Translations under genes and position numbers: made by a program
The notes under the pieces: model-generated
Told to the model about the DNA's origin: nothing
What the model saw: only the letters and a program-made list of their open reading frames with translations
The model's database searches: none
Assembly: GCA_963846855.1 (NCBI GenBank)
Contig: CAWJXK010000008.1
Coordinates: forward strand, 496,001 to 560,000
From: CAIWHR01 sp963846855
GTDB taxonomy: Bacteria; Pseudomonadota; Gammaproteobacteria; Burkholderiales; Casimicrobiaceae
Length of the DNA stretch: 64,000 bases
Direction: 5' to 3'
Shown: positions 28,328 to 36,662 of the stretch, one piece after another
How positions within the stretch are numbered: position 1 is the first letter of the stretch
How the letters are laid out: each line of letters opens with the position of its first letter

Positions 28328-28910
28328 TCAACGGTCATTGGCAGCGGTTTTCACGTCTGCGGCAGATCGGGTGGGACGCGTGTCAATCCTCGAAGGATCC
28401 GCACCGGCGATGACGATCACGTGGTTGCCGACGCGCCAGGTCGGCGCCCCCGATTCGTTGAAAACGGTCGTCGTGCCGTCGCGAAAACGAACAGTGACTT
28501 CATAGATCCGTTCAGACGCGGGAGCCTTGTCGATGGCGATCGTCGAAGTGATGCCGGCATCGCGCGGGTGGCCCTTGACGTCGACCCTTTCCCGCCAACC
28601 GACGTCGCGCCATGCCGGGATCTCGCGCACCGAGGCGATCGTCCCGCATTCGGTGCAGCTCGCGCGGTATCGCGTTGTGTTCGGAGAGCCGCGCGGAGGC
28701 ATCCGGTGCTTGTTCTTCCGCGGCGCGCAGATCGGCGGACCGGTCGGAGGCCTGGCCGGGCTCGATCGCTCTGACTTCGCCGGGGCCGCTGGCGTACGCG
28801 AAGGGAACCGCGCGGACGATCGCCACGACGCCGGAAGTCGCGAGCAGGCAGACGACAGCGCCCGCGCTCCAGGTCCACGCACGTGTCGGCAGGTTGAAGC
28901 GGGGACGCAT
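28328..28910 (-). CDS. Membrane-anchored hypothetical protein, frameshifted
   Basis: The N-terminal frame starts MRPRFNLPTRAWTWSAGAVV at ATG 28910 with AAGGGA upstream, and has one membrane helix and an Ala/Glu-rich linker. The C-terminal frame contains CTECGTIASVREIP, the strand YEVTVRFRDGTTTVFNE and WRVGNHVIVIAG, the layout of glycine-zipper/SlyB-like envelope proteins without the zipper. The two halves meet around 28670-28720. The total of 583 bases is one more than a multiple of three, so a single extra base accounts for the break. It may be a sequencing error. Function unknown. Confidence 0.55.
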
Positions 28911-29084
28911 TTGGCTTCCCTTCGAAGCGCCTGGACACAGGGCGGAATGAACCCCGGGGCCCGCCCAAGTCGAGCCCGATGTCGCAAGGCGTCGGATCGG
29001 CATGCGGGTGCGATGAATGGAAGAGGCTGCGCCCGGGAAGACATCGCGTCCGTTCGTTTGCGCACGCTGCGTGCGCCGGACGTT

Positions 29085-29705
29085 CTATTCGACGGGGATT
29101 TCGTGCTTGGCGACTTTCCCGGGCGGACTCGATTTCTGCTCGGGCTTGCCGTCGTCCAGCGCGGCCAGCACCAGATCCGGGCTCATCGCCTGCTGCAATG
29201 CGGCTGCGTCGGAATCATGACGATCCCTGACGTTCGGCAGGTCACGCCGCAACTCTTCCAGGAGGTCGATGAGCTTGGCGGCCTTCTGCTCGGTCAGCAG
29301 CGTGACCTTGAGATCGAGATGCGCCCGCTGCTGCTCCAGCTTGGCGAGCCGGCTCTGCCTGGTCAGGACCGCGGTGGCGGTCAACAACGCGCCGAGCCCG
29401 ACAATTCCCTGCAGCCAGAAGAATGGCGCGGGATCGAATTCCGCCATGGCGAGCCTGCCCAAGCCAAGGTTGGCGAGGATCCAGAGCGTGACGAATATCA
29501 GGATGATGCCGAGAAAAGCGGGCTGTCCGACAAAGCCGCTGATGCGCTCGAGGATGCGCTGCGAATGGCTGATCTTCTGCTCTTCGCGCGCGTAGAACTC
29601 CAGGACCGCCGCGATATTCTGGCTGATCTGGTCGCCTTCGGGGTCGACCGGCAACTCACCGCCCGCCTGGAGCGGTGTCGACGTGTCACCCGGCCCGGAA
29701 TTCAT
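29085..29705 (-). CDS. DUF1003 family membrane protein
   Basis: A 206-residue protein of the DUF1003 family: a soluble N-terminus, two membrane helices around FLGIILIFVTLWILANLGLG and FFWLQGIVGLGALLTATAVL, the conserved DPAPFFWLQ between them, and a C-terminal coiled-coil-like segment with LAKLEQQRAHLDLKVTLLTE. The family is widespread and uncharacterised. It is the next gene downstream of the LapA-type gene on the same strand. Confidence 0.85.
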   Translation of the reverse strand: MNSGPGDTSTPLQAGGELPVDPEGDQISQNIAAVLEFYAREEQKISHSQRILERISGFVGQPAFLGIILIFVTLWILANLGLGRLAMAEFDPAPFFWLQGIVGLGALLTATAVLTRQSRLAKLEQQRAHLDLKVTLLTEQKAAKLIDLLEELRRDLPNVRDRHDSDAAALQQAMSPDLVLAALDDGKPEQKSSPPGKVAKHEIPVE

Positions 29706-29790
29706 GCGGCCACGCTGCGCGCAGCGCGTCGGATCATGAACACGGTCCGGAACGGAGCTGGATTCGAATCGGGGCTGCGGCTCGGTGGCA

Positions 29791-30183
29791 TCAGCGCGCT
29801 TTTTGCTCTTCCTGCGACGCGAGGATCTCTCTCATGCCGACATAGGGTGCAGCCGGTTCGGGGGCAGGCACCGGCGCAAGGGAATTCCGTTGCAGCACCG
29901 TCTCGAGCTCGACGATGTGACGTTCGAGCGATGCCTTTTCGTCCTCGAGGACTGCAACTTGTCGCCGCAGGCGCGTGCCGACCCACTGTCCCTTGATGAC
30001 GCTTGGGGTCGATACCAGCGCGGCGATCAGCGCCCCGAGGGCCAGCGCCAGCAGGACCACCACCGCGAGCGAGCTGTCGAATTGCCATGAGGCAAAGGCG
30101 ACGGTCACCGGCTCGTTGTTCTGCAACGCGAACGTGACGGAGAAGATGGTGGCAATGATCCCCAGAATCAATAGGAGTTGCAT
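29791..30183 (-). CDS. LapA (DUF1049) domain protein
   Basis: A 130-residue protein. An N-terminal helix MQLLLILGIIATIFSVTFAL with QNNEPVTV, a second helix with LALALGALIAALVS, then a coiled-coil (VAVLEDEKASLERHIVELET) and a Pro/Ala tail. This fits LapA/YciS, which assists lipopolysaccharide regulation with LapB; no lapB is adjacent here. The frame is open to 30267; ATG 30183 gives the usual family start. Confidence 0.75.
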   Translation of the reverse strand: MQLLLILGIIATIFSVTFALQNNEPVTVAFASWQFDSSLAVVVLLALALGALIAALVSTPSVIKGQWVGTRLRRQVAVLEDEKASLERHIVELETVLQRNSLAPVPAPEPAAPYVGMREILASQEEQKAR

Positions 30184-30505
30184 GGTGTCCTCGATGCGGT
30201 GTGCTGGCGCGACAATTCGGCACCCTGTGTGCTGCCACGGAAACGCGTCGTTCGGGACCGCTGCCACGCCGTCGCAAGCGTGCGCCGGGTCGATGACTTT
30301 CCATCACCGGAATTGTTTCTTATAAGCCAACTTCCCGAGAGGCTCGGTACGCCAGCGCACGCAGCCGGCGCGTTGTCGTTCGCGTGATGCCGATGTCGAC
30401 GGTGGTATGCGGCGCCACGACGCCGATGCGAGGATTTGCTGGCGGGAGCTCCGTCCGGCGGTTCCGGCATCGACGACGGAGGCCGACGCAGCGGGTAAAT
30501 GCCGC

Positions 30506-31921
30506 CTACTGATCGACCGACGCGCGCAGGTCGTGCTCGGTGGCGCCGGTTACCTTGACGCGCGCGAACGCGCCGACGGCGAGCATGCCGCCGTTCGCGA
30601 TTCGCACGACGCCGTCGATCTCCGGTGCGTCGGCGGCGCTTCGCGCGATCGCCGTCCGACCCTCATGAGCGTCGACCAGCACGGGCATCGTCGTGCCGAC
30701 CCGGCGTGCGAGCCGCGCCGCGCTGATCGCGGCCTGCGCCGCCATGAAGCGCGCGCGGCGCTCTTCCTTGACGGGTTCGGGGACCGAATCCGGCAGCGCA
30801 TTCGCGGCGGCGCCGTCGACGGGCGAGTAGGCAAAGCAGCCGACGCGATCGAGCTGAGCGGTGTCGAGGAACGCGATCAGCTCGTCGAATTCGCGCTCGG
30901 TCTCGCCCGGGAAGCCGACGATGAACGTGCTGCGGATGACGAGATCGGGCCGAGCCGCGCGCCACGCTTCTATCGTGCGCAGCGTGCCCTCGGCGTTCGC
31001 CGGGCGCTTCATCAGCCTGAGGATGCGCGGGCTCGCGTGCTGGAATGGCACGTCGAGATACGGAAGAAGCCCGCCCTGCGCGGGGTCGGCGGTCATCCGC
31101 CCGATGACCTCGTCGACGTGCGGATACGGATAAACGTAGTGCAGGCGCACCCACGCGCCATGCGTGCGGGCCAAGGCGTCCAGCGCCGTCGCGAGCTCGG
31201 TCATCCGCGTCTTCAGCGGCCGCCCTTGCCAGAATCCGGTCCGGTACTTGACGTCGACGCCGTACGCGCTCGTGTCCTGCGATACGACGAGCAGCTCGCG
31301 CACGCCGGCGCGCAGCAGGCGCTCCGCCTCTGCGAGCACCTCGCCGATCGGCCGGCTCACGAGGTCGCCGCGCATCGAGGGGATGATGCAGAACGTGCAG
31401 CGGTGGTTGCAGCCCTCGCTGATCTTGAGGTAAGCGTAGTGCGTCGGCGTGAGCTTGATACCCTGCGGCGGCACGAGGTCCACGAAAGGGTCGTGCGGCT
31501 TCGGAAGCTGCGCGTGCACGGCGGACATCACTTCGGCGGTCGCGTGCGGGCCGGTCACCGCCAGCACCCGCGGGTGCGCCGCACGAACGAAGTCGCCGCC
31601 TTGCTTCGCGCCCAGGCAGCCGGTGACGATGACCTTGCCGTTCGCGGCGAGCGCCTCGCCGATGGCATCGAGCGACTCCGCGACCGCGGCGTCGATGAAG
31701 CCGCAGGTGTTGACGACGACGAGATCGGCACCCTCGTACGTCGGCGCGATCTCGTAGCCCTCGGCGCGCAGCTGGGTGACGATCTGCTCGGAGTCAACGA
31801 GCGCTTTCGGACAGCCCAGCGACACGAAGCCGACGCGGGGCGTCGCATCGCGCTTGCCGGCTTTGGGCGCCACGCTCCGCGGAAGGGTCATCGAAGGTGT
31901 TTCAAGGGTGGTGGACATCAT
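30506..31921 (-). CDS. rimO: Ribosomal protein S12 methylthiotransferase RimO
   Basis: A 471-residue radical SAM enzyme that adds a methylthio group to Asp88 (E. coli numbering) of ribosomal protein S12. The N-terminal UPF0004 domain opens with VGFVSLGCPKALVDSE and has VVNTCGFI and VTGCLG cysteines. The radical SAM cluster is CNHRCTFC in the phrase ISEGCNHRCTFCIIPSMRG. The C-terminal TRAM domain ends the protein. Length is normal for betaproteobacteria. It lies alone, antisense to nothing real, with phaR downstream on the same strand in the upstream direction of transcription. Confidence 0.95.
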   Translation of the reverse strand: MMSTTLETPSMTLPRSVAPKAGKRDATPRVGFVSLGCPKALVDSEQIVTQLRAEGYEIAPTYEGADLVVVNTCGFIDAAVAESLDAIGEALAANGKVIVTGCLGAKQGGDFVRAAHPRVLAVTGPHATAEVMSAVHAQLPKPHDPFVDLVPPQGIKLTPTHYAYLKISEGCNHRCTFCIIPSMRGDLVSRPIGEVLAEAERLLRAGVRELLVVSQDTSAYGVDVKYRTGFWQGRPLKTRMTELATALDALARTHGAWVRLHYVYPYPHVDEVIGRMTADPAQGGLLPYLDVPFQHASPRILRLMKRPANAEGTLRTIEAWRAARPDLVIRSTFIVGFPGETEREFDELIAFLDTAQLDRVGCFAYSPVDGAAANALPDSVPEPVKEERRARFMAAQAAISAARLARRVGTTMPVLVDAHEGRTAIARSAADAPEIDGVVRIANGGMLAVGAFARVKVTGATEHDLRASVDQ

Positions 31922-32084
31922 GATTATCGCGCGTGGGGCAGAAGGGGCCCGAAGCGTTTTGAACCCTCATCGGCGCCTCATGCCGCCGGCATAGTGCGCC
32001 GCGGGGGCGGGTGCGTCCAGCCCATTGTGACGCGGCGCAAAAAAGCCGGACCGCCGGCCCGGCTTGTTGCGCTGCTCCGGGGGC

Positions 32085-32660
32085 TCAGCGCTTCTTTTCG
32101 TCGTCCGCGGTCGCTTCCGGGGGCGCCGCGAAGTTCGGGAACGGAAACGCGGAGAACATCCCGCGCGTCTGGTCCTGCATCCGCTGCTGCATGTCCATGA
32201 AGAGCTTGGCGCTCTGCTCGAGGTAGTTGCCGAGCATCCCCTGCATCGCCGGCGCCTGCATCTGCATGAACTGCTTCCACAGGTCGGGGGTGATCATCAT
32301 CTTGTCGCCGTAGATCTGCTTGGCCTGGTCCTGCAGCTTCTTCTGGATCGCGAGGAACGCCTTGACGTTCTGCTCGATGTAGCTGCCCATGATCGTCTGC
32401 TGCGCGCTGCCGTAGAAGCGGATCATCTGGACCAGCATCTCGGAACTGAACATCGGCATCCCGCCGGCTTCCTCTTCCAGGATGATCTGCAGCAGGATCG
32501 CCCGGGTCAGATCGTCGCCGGACTTGGCGTCGACGACCTGGAATTCGATGTTTTCCAGCACCATCTGCTTGACGTCCGCCAGCGTGATGTAGCCGCTGTT
32601 GGCCGTGTCGTACAGCCGGCGATTCGGATATTTCTTTATGGTTCTGGGGGCGTCGGCCAT
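32085..32660 (-). CDS. phaR: Polyhydroxyalkanoate synthesis repressor PhaR
   Basis: A 191-residue PhaR. The N-terminal DNA-binding region reads KKYPNRRLYDTANSGYITL with VKQMVLENIEFQVVDAKSGD, and the PHB-accumulation regulatory domain follows (RAILLQIILEEEAGGMPMF). The C-terminal half is Met/Gln-rich and should bind PHB granules. PhaR represses phasin and itself until granules titrate it. It is divergent from the phasin gene, and the shared 273-base region holds both promoters. A TATAAT on the minus strand at 32689-32694 is a probable -10. Confidence 0.93.
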   Translation of the reverse strand: MADAPRTIKKYPNRRLYDTANSGYITLADVKQMVLENIEFQVVDAKSGDDLTRAILLQIILEEEAGGMPMFSSEMLVQMIRFYGSAQQTIMGSYIEQNVKAFLAIQKKLQDQAKQIYGDKMMITPDLWKQFMQMQAPAMQGMLGNYLEQSAKLFMDMQQRMQDQTRGMFSAFPFPNFAAPPEATADDEKKR

Positions 32661-32771
32661 GCCGGACTCCGTCGGAAGCTAGGCGCGAATTATAACCCGC
32701 TGATTTAAAGGGTGTTTGAATTTGGCTTGCCGGACCCAGAAACCCTATTGGTGCGACGCAGCAAAAAGTCC

Positions 32772-32800
32772 TTGACTCCCGGGAATCCCGTCCCTACAAT
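32772..32800 (+). promoter_or_regulatory. Sigma-70 promoter of the phasin gene
   Basis: TTGACT (32772-32777) and TACAAT (32795-32800) are separated by 17 bases, a near-consensus sigma-70 promoter. The predicted start is near 32807, about 127 bases before the phasin ATG. Confidence 0.7.
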
Positions 32801-32804
32801 GCAA

Positions 32805-32823
32805 TTGTGCGGTGCAGCATAAA
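32805..32823 (+). promoter_or_regulatory. Candidate PhaR operator at the phasin promoter
   Basis: TTGTGCGGTGCAGCATAA lies over the predicted transcript start. It has the TGC/GCA-rich repeats described for PhaR sites at phasin promoters, and PhaR is encoded divergently. The same TTGTGC-N2-TGCA core occurs at the SDR promoter near 47750-47766. Inference from pattern only. Confidence 0.45.
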
Positions 32824-32933
32824 CGGCTTTTGCGGGAGTTACGGCTCCCGTAACAGCAGCGCGGTTGCCGCCGCAGCGGTACAGCAAACCGAGGGTCGCG
32901 GGACGGCCCATTTCATCGTCGAAAAGGATCGCC

Positions 32934-33488
32934 ATGTACAACGCACCTGAACAATTCGCTGAAATCAGCAAGGCCAATGTCGCGCAAGCGACGAAGCTCG
33001 CCGCGCTCGCCATCGAGAACGCCGAGAAGTTCACCAAGCTCAACATCAGCACGGCCCGGTCGGCACTCGCGCAGAGCGTCGAAGGCGCCTCGGCCGCGAC
33101 CTCGGTCCGTGATGTCCAGGACCTGCTCGCGCTCCGCGCCAAGTACGCCGAAGTTGGCGTCGCCTACGCGGTCGGCTACTCGAAGAGCCTGTACGAATTC
33201 ACGTCGATCGCGCAAGCGCAATACGCCGCGCTCGCCGAAGAAACGTGGAACGCGTACACGAAGGGTGTCGCGAAGTGGGTCGAGACGGCCAGCAAGTCCG
33301 CGCCCGCCGGTTCGGACGTCGGCTTCAATGCGCTGAAGTCCACCGTTGCCGCGACGACCGCCGCGTTCGACCAGTTCCAGAAGGCGACGAAGCAGGTCGT
33401 GAGCTTCGCCGACGCGAGCGTCCGCGCCGCTGCGGCAAATGCTGCGAATGCGTCGAAGGCCGCGCCGAAGGGCCGCAGGGCCGCGTAA
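32934..33488 (+). CDS. phaP: Phasin family protein (PHA granule-associated)
   Basis: A 184-residue phasin. The N-terminus MYNAPEQFAEISKANVAQAT and the amphipathic helix with LAALAIENAEKFTKLNISTA are typical of phasin_2 proteins of Burkholderiales; the C-terminus is Ala-rich with a short basic KGRRAA end. It coats polyhydroxyalkanoate granules and controls their size. The ATG follows AAAAGGATCGCC. Its promoter and likely PhaR operator lie upstream. Confidence 0.9.
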   Translation: MYNAPEQFAEISKANVAQATKLAALAIENAEKFTKLNISTARSALAQSVEGASAATSVRDVQDLLALRAKYAEVGVAYAVGYSKSLYEFTSIAQAQYAALAEETWNAYTKGVAKWVETASKSAPAGSDVGFNALKSTVAATTAAFDQFQKATKQVVSFADASVRAAAANAANASKAAPKGRRAA

Positions 33489-33673
33489 TACCGCTTGGCA
33501 TCGTGCCGCCGGCATCGTCCGTGCGGCACGGCGTCGGCAGCCCGGCGGTCCGTACATGACGGATCTGCCGGGCGAGGTCCCCAAGGTGGGGCTTGAAAGT
33601 GCAGAAGTCAGCCCGATCTACGCGTTGATGTCTCCTTCTGTATCTTCATCCTCCTCCTAGAAGATACAGCCTC

Positions 33674-33705
33674 GCCCCCGGTCCGCAAGGATCGGGGGTT
33701 TTTTT
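33674..33705 (+). terminator. Rho-independent terminator after the phasin gene
   Basis: GCCCCCGGTCC-GCAA-GGATCGGGGG forms a stem with a GCAA tetraloop, followed by a run of seven T. It ends the phasin transcript about 190 bases after its stop, before the convergent TctC gene. Confidence 0.8.
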
Positions 33706-33757
33706 CGTTCTGCGCAGATGCTCGTACTTCGGCAGCAGGATCGGGCGATGCGTGCTG

Positions 33758-34771
33758 TTACTCCACCTTTCCTATGCGGTGGACCGCGTCGCCGAGTTTT
33801 TGGGAGTCGGCTTCCCAGAATCGCGCGAGCTCGGGCGCATCGAGGTACTGGACGGGGGTCTCAACCGTCGCCATCGCCGCGACGAACTTCGGATCCTGCG
33901 CCGCGGCATGCGCCGCCTCGCGCAGCTTCGCCAGTGCAGGCGCCGGCGTGCCGGCGGGGGCGAACAGCGCCGACCACTGGAAGAACACGACCGGGTAACC
34001 GGATTCCGACAGAGTCGGAACCTCCGGCAGCGAGCCGAGCCGCTTGTCGCCCCACGACGCCAATACACGCAGCTTCCCCGCCTTCACGTGCTGGATCACG
34101 GTCGAGGGTCCCGACGCGACGGCGTCGATGCTGCCACCAAGAAGTGCGACGACCGCGGGTCCCGCGCCGGTGTAGGGAACGTGCAACAACTTGATGCCGG
34201 CGGCGCCCGCGAACATCTCCATGGGCACGTGCATCGTCCCGTAATTGCCGGATGACCCGTAGCTGATCGCGCCGGGGCGCTTCTTCGCGTCGGCCACGAA
34301 TTCCGCGAGCGTCTTCCACGGGCTGTCGGCGCGCACGGCGAGCACGGTCGGGTCGGCGGTGAAGCGCGCGATCGGGACGAACTGATTGAGCTGGTACATC
34401 GGCGCGCGGCCGATCACCTTGTCCGCTTCCGGCAGGATCGAGATCGACGACAGCGCGAGCAGCAGCGTGTAGCCGTCGGGCTTCGCCTTGGCGACATAGC
34501 CCATGCCGATGCCGCCGCCCGCGCCGGGCTTGTTCTCGATGATCACCGGTACGTTGAGGTTTCGTCCCATCGCGTCGGCGACGGGACGCCCGACGATGTC
34601 GGCGACGCCGCCGGGCGGGAACGGCACGACTATCGAGATCGCCTTCGCCGGCCATGGCTCGTCGGCCCGCGCGGGCGCGGCGAGCATGGCCATCGCGCAA
34701 AGGACGCATGCGAAGACGCGGGCGATCGCGGGACCGGCGGCGAGCTTCTGCGTGGCAGCGGCTTCTTTCAT
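33758..34771 (-). CDS. Tripartite tricarboxylate transporter substrate-binding protein (Bug/TctC)
   Basis: A 337-residue periplasmic binding protein of the Bug family, with a signal peptide (VFACVLCAMAMLAAPARA) and the family phrases VVPFPPGGVADIVGRP, IENKPGAGGGIGMGYV, ISYGSSGNYGTMHVPMEMF and VPYTGAGPAVVALLGG. Bug proteins bind organic acids or amides; ligands are not predictable. No TctA or TctB membrane genes are adjacent, as is usual for orphan Bug proteins. Its ATG overlaps the upstream gene's stop (ATGA), so the two are coupled. Confidence 0.9.
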   Translation of the reverse strand: MKEAAATQKLAAGPAIARVFACVLCAMAMLAAPARADEPWPAKAISIVVPFPPGGVADIVGRPVADAMGRNLNVPVIIENKPGAGGGIGMGYVAKAKPDGYTLLLALSSISILPEADKVIGRAPMYQLNQFVPIARFTADPTVLAVRADSPWKTLAEFVADAKKRPGAISYGSSGNYGTMHVPMEMFAGAAGIKLLHVPYTGAGPAVVALLGGSIDAVASGPSTVIQHVKAGKLRVLASWGDKRLGSLPEVPTLSESGYPVVFFQWSALFAPAGTPAPALAKLREAAHAAAQDPKFVAAMATVETPVQYLDAPELARFWEADSQKLGDAVHRIGKVE

Positions 34772-35226
34772 TTCGACGGCGAGCACTCGACGCCCATCTC
34801 CTTGCACACGCGGAGCACGCTGCTCGTTACAAGCACCGATGCGTTGGGCTGGTCGCCGGTGTGCGCCGACGAGATGAGGAGATGCGTGAGATTGTCGCCG
34901 AGCGCGCTCACCTTGATGCCTGCAATCTGGCGGCCGTTGGTGAACTGGACGAGGTGGTCGGCCGGATTCTGCTGGGTGATGCTGATCCCCTGCGTGTTGT
35001 CGCGCAGGCCGCGCAGCACGGCTTCCCATACCTTGTCCGCCGGCGCCTCCAGCATCACCGCCGCCGAGTCGTAGCTCGCGCCGTTGCCGCCCTGCGACTG
35101 CGACATCTGCTCGACACGGCCGACGACCCGTCGCGCGACGAGGACCCACTGTGCTTCCGCGAACCCCGAGGCGAGAAGGGCGACGATCGCGGCGACGATG
35201 CACGCCGGGCGGAGTCTCGATTGCAT
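34768..35226 (-). CDS. Exported hypothetical protein upstream of TctC
   Basis: A 152-residue protein with signal peptide (CIVAAIVALLASGFAEA). The mature part has SYDSAAVMLEAPADKVWEAV and ITQQNPADHLVQFTNGRQ, with a conserved-looking Cys pair at the end (VCKEMGVECSPSK). The layout suggests a SRPBCC- or DUF3568-like small periplasmic protein. It is co-transcribed and overlaps TctC by four bases. The function is unknown. Confidence 0.65.
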   Translation of the reverse strand: MQSRLRPACIVAAIVALLASGFAEAQWVLVARRVVGRVEQMSQSQGGNGASYDSAAVMLEAPADKVWEAVLRGLRDNTQGISITQQNPADHLVQFTNGRQIAGIKVSALGDNLTHLLISSAHTGDQPNASVLVTSSVLRVCKEMGVECSPSK

Positions 35227-35310
35227 GCATGCCTCCTTGTGGAATATGCGGCGCCGCGGTCGAGAGAGGCGGCTCGCGTGCTTTCGAGGGAACCGGAACG
35301 CGGTCCGGCG

Positions 35311-35338
35311 ATTATAGCCGCGGACCCTGATGCGACAA
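35311..35338 (-). promoter_or_regulatory. Promoter of the tctC operon
   Basis: On the minus strand TTGTCG (35338-35333) and TATAAT (35316-35311) are 16 bases apart, giving a start near 35304, about 80 bases before the ATG at 35226. The -35 partly overlaps the stem at 35336-35369. Confidence 0.5.
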
Positions 35339-35369
35339 GGGCGACGGTCCGGCCTGGCGGTCGCCCTTG
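35336..35369 (-). terminator. Hairpin downstream of phaB
   Basis: CAAGGGCGAC and GTCGCCCTTG form a perfect 10-base stem with a 14-base loop, about 40 bases after the phaB stop. A T-run is lacking, so it may act as a weak terminator or transcript stabiliser; it adjoins the tctC operon promoter. Confidence 0.45.
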
Positions 35370-35407
35370 CGCGTCGTTGCGCCGTGCGGTCCGGGGACGG
35401 CGCTGCG

Positions 35408-36160
35408 TCAGAACATGTGCTGCCCGCCGTTGATCGCGATGTTGGCGCCCGTGACGAACGCGGCTTCGTCGCTCGAGAGATAAGCGACCAGTCCCGCGAC
35501 CTCTTCCGGCTTGCCGAGGCGGCCCATCGGAATCTGCGGGATGATCTTGCTGTCGAGGACATCCTTGGGAATCGCCATCACCATCTTCGTGCCGATGTAT
35601 CCGGGCGAGATCGTGTTGACGGTGACGCCCTTGCGTGCCACTTCGAGCGCGAGCGCCTTGGTGAAGCCGTGCATGCCCGCCTTCGCCGCCGAGTAATTGA
35701 CCTGGCCGAACGCGCCCTTCTGTCCGTTGACCGACGAGATGTTGATGATCCGGCCCCAGCCGCGGTCGACCATGCTGTCGCACACCTGCTTCGTCATGTT
35801 GAAGCACGAATCGAGATTGGTCTTGATGACGATGTCCCAGTTCACCTTGTCCATCTTCTTGAACGTGGTGTCGCGGGTGATCCCGGCGTTGTTGACGAGC
35901 ACGTCGATCGGCCCGATGTCCTTCACGACGTGCGCTGCGCAGGCGGCGCACGAATCGAGGTCCGCGACGTCACAGGGATAGGCGCGGAATCCGTAGCCCA
36001 TCTTGTTCATGCCATCGAGCCACTCCTGCGCCTTGGTGTTTCCCGGCGAATGCGTGGTGACGACCTTGTAGCCCAGTGCGGCGAGCTTGATGCAGATGGC
36101 TTCGCCCAGGCCGCCCATGCCGCCGGTGACGAGCGCGACGCGCGGAATCTTCAGAGGCAT
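35408..36160 (-). CDS. phaB: Acetoacetyl-CoA reductase PhaB
   Basis: A 250-residue short-chain dehydrogenase that makes (R)-3-hydroxybutyryl-CoA with NADPH for PHB synthesis. The cofactor motif is TGGMGGLGEA, the NAG motif is NNAGITRD, the catalytic Ser is in INISSVNGQKG and Tyr-x3-Lys in NYSAAKAG. The NGQKGAFGQVNYSAAKAGMH stretch and C-terminal GGQHMF are typical of PhaB. An AAGGAG site precedes the ATG. phaC lies upstream on the same strand, 502 bases away, with a tandem repeat between them. Confidence 0.93.
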   Translation of the reverse strand: MPLKIPRVALVTGGMGGLGEAICIKLAALGYKVVTTHSPGNTKAQEWLDGMNKMGYGFRAYPCDVADLDSCAACAAHVVKDIGPIDVLVNNAGITRDTTFKKMDKVNWDIVIKTNLDSCFNMTKQVCDSMVDRGWGRIINISSVNGQKGAFGQVNYSAAKAGMHGFTKALALEVARKGVTVNTISPGYIGTKMVMAIPKDVLDSKIIPQIPMGRLGKPEEVAGLVAYLSSDEAAFVTGANIAINGGQHMF

Positions 36161-36248
36161 CTTCTTCTCCTTCGTGTTGGGACGTGCGGTGCGTGGCTTC
36201 GATTTCCGGCCCCCATCTTAGCGCGGCGCGCGGCGGGTGAGAATGCGA

Positions 36249-36521
36249 GTGAGCGCGGCGGGCGAGGCCAGGCCGAGCCAAGGCCCGACGGGCGCGTCGC
36301 CGCGCGACCGAGGCGACCGACGCGCGACCGTTTGTCATGCGCGTCCCGTCCAAGGAGATCGCGAGTGAGCGCGGCGGGCGAGGCCAGGCCGAGCCAAGGC
36401 CCGACGGGCGCGTCGCCGCGCGACCGAGGCGACCGACGCGCGACCGTTTGTCATGCGCGTCCCGTCCAAGGAGATCGCGAGTGAGCGCGGCGGGCGAGGC
36501 CAGGCCGAGCCAAGGCCCGAG
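36249..36521 (+). repeat. Tandem 116-bp repeat between phaC and phaB
   Basis: Two complete units (starting at 36249 and 36365) and a partial third (from 36481) are essentially identical. Each begins GTGAGCGCGGCGGGCGAGGC and ends with CCAAGGAGATCGCGA. The rest of the gap, 36522-36662, is GC-rich with short inverted repeats and no gene. The unit shares its 17-base start and an internal 18-base stretch (GGGCGCGTCGCCGCGCGA) with the dppC-dppD spacer at 60953-61060. Confidence 0.85.
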
Positions 36522-36662
36522 GACACCCGCGCGAGCACGGCGAAGCCAAGGAGCGAAGCTCGCGTCTGCGAGCAAGGGTGGCGGCCGACAGCAAACGGCT
36601 CGCCACTCTCCACGCACACAGGGAGGCCGCGTGTGGCGGGTTGCCGCAGGCGGGACCGACGG

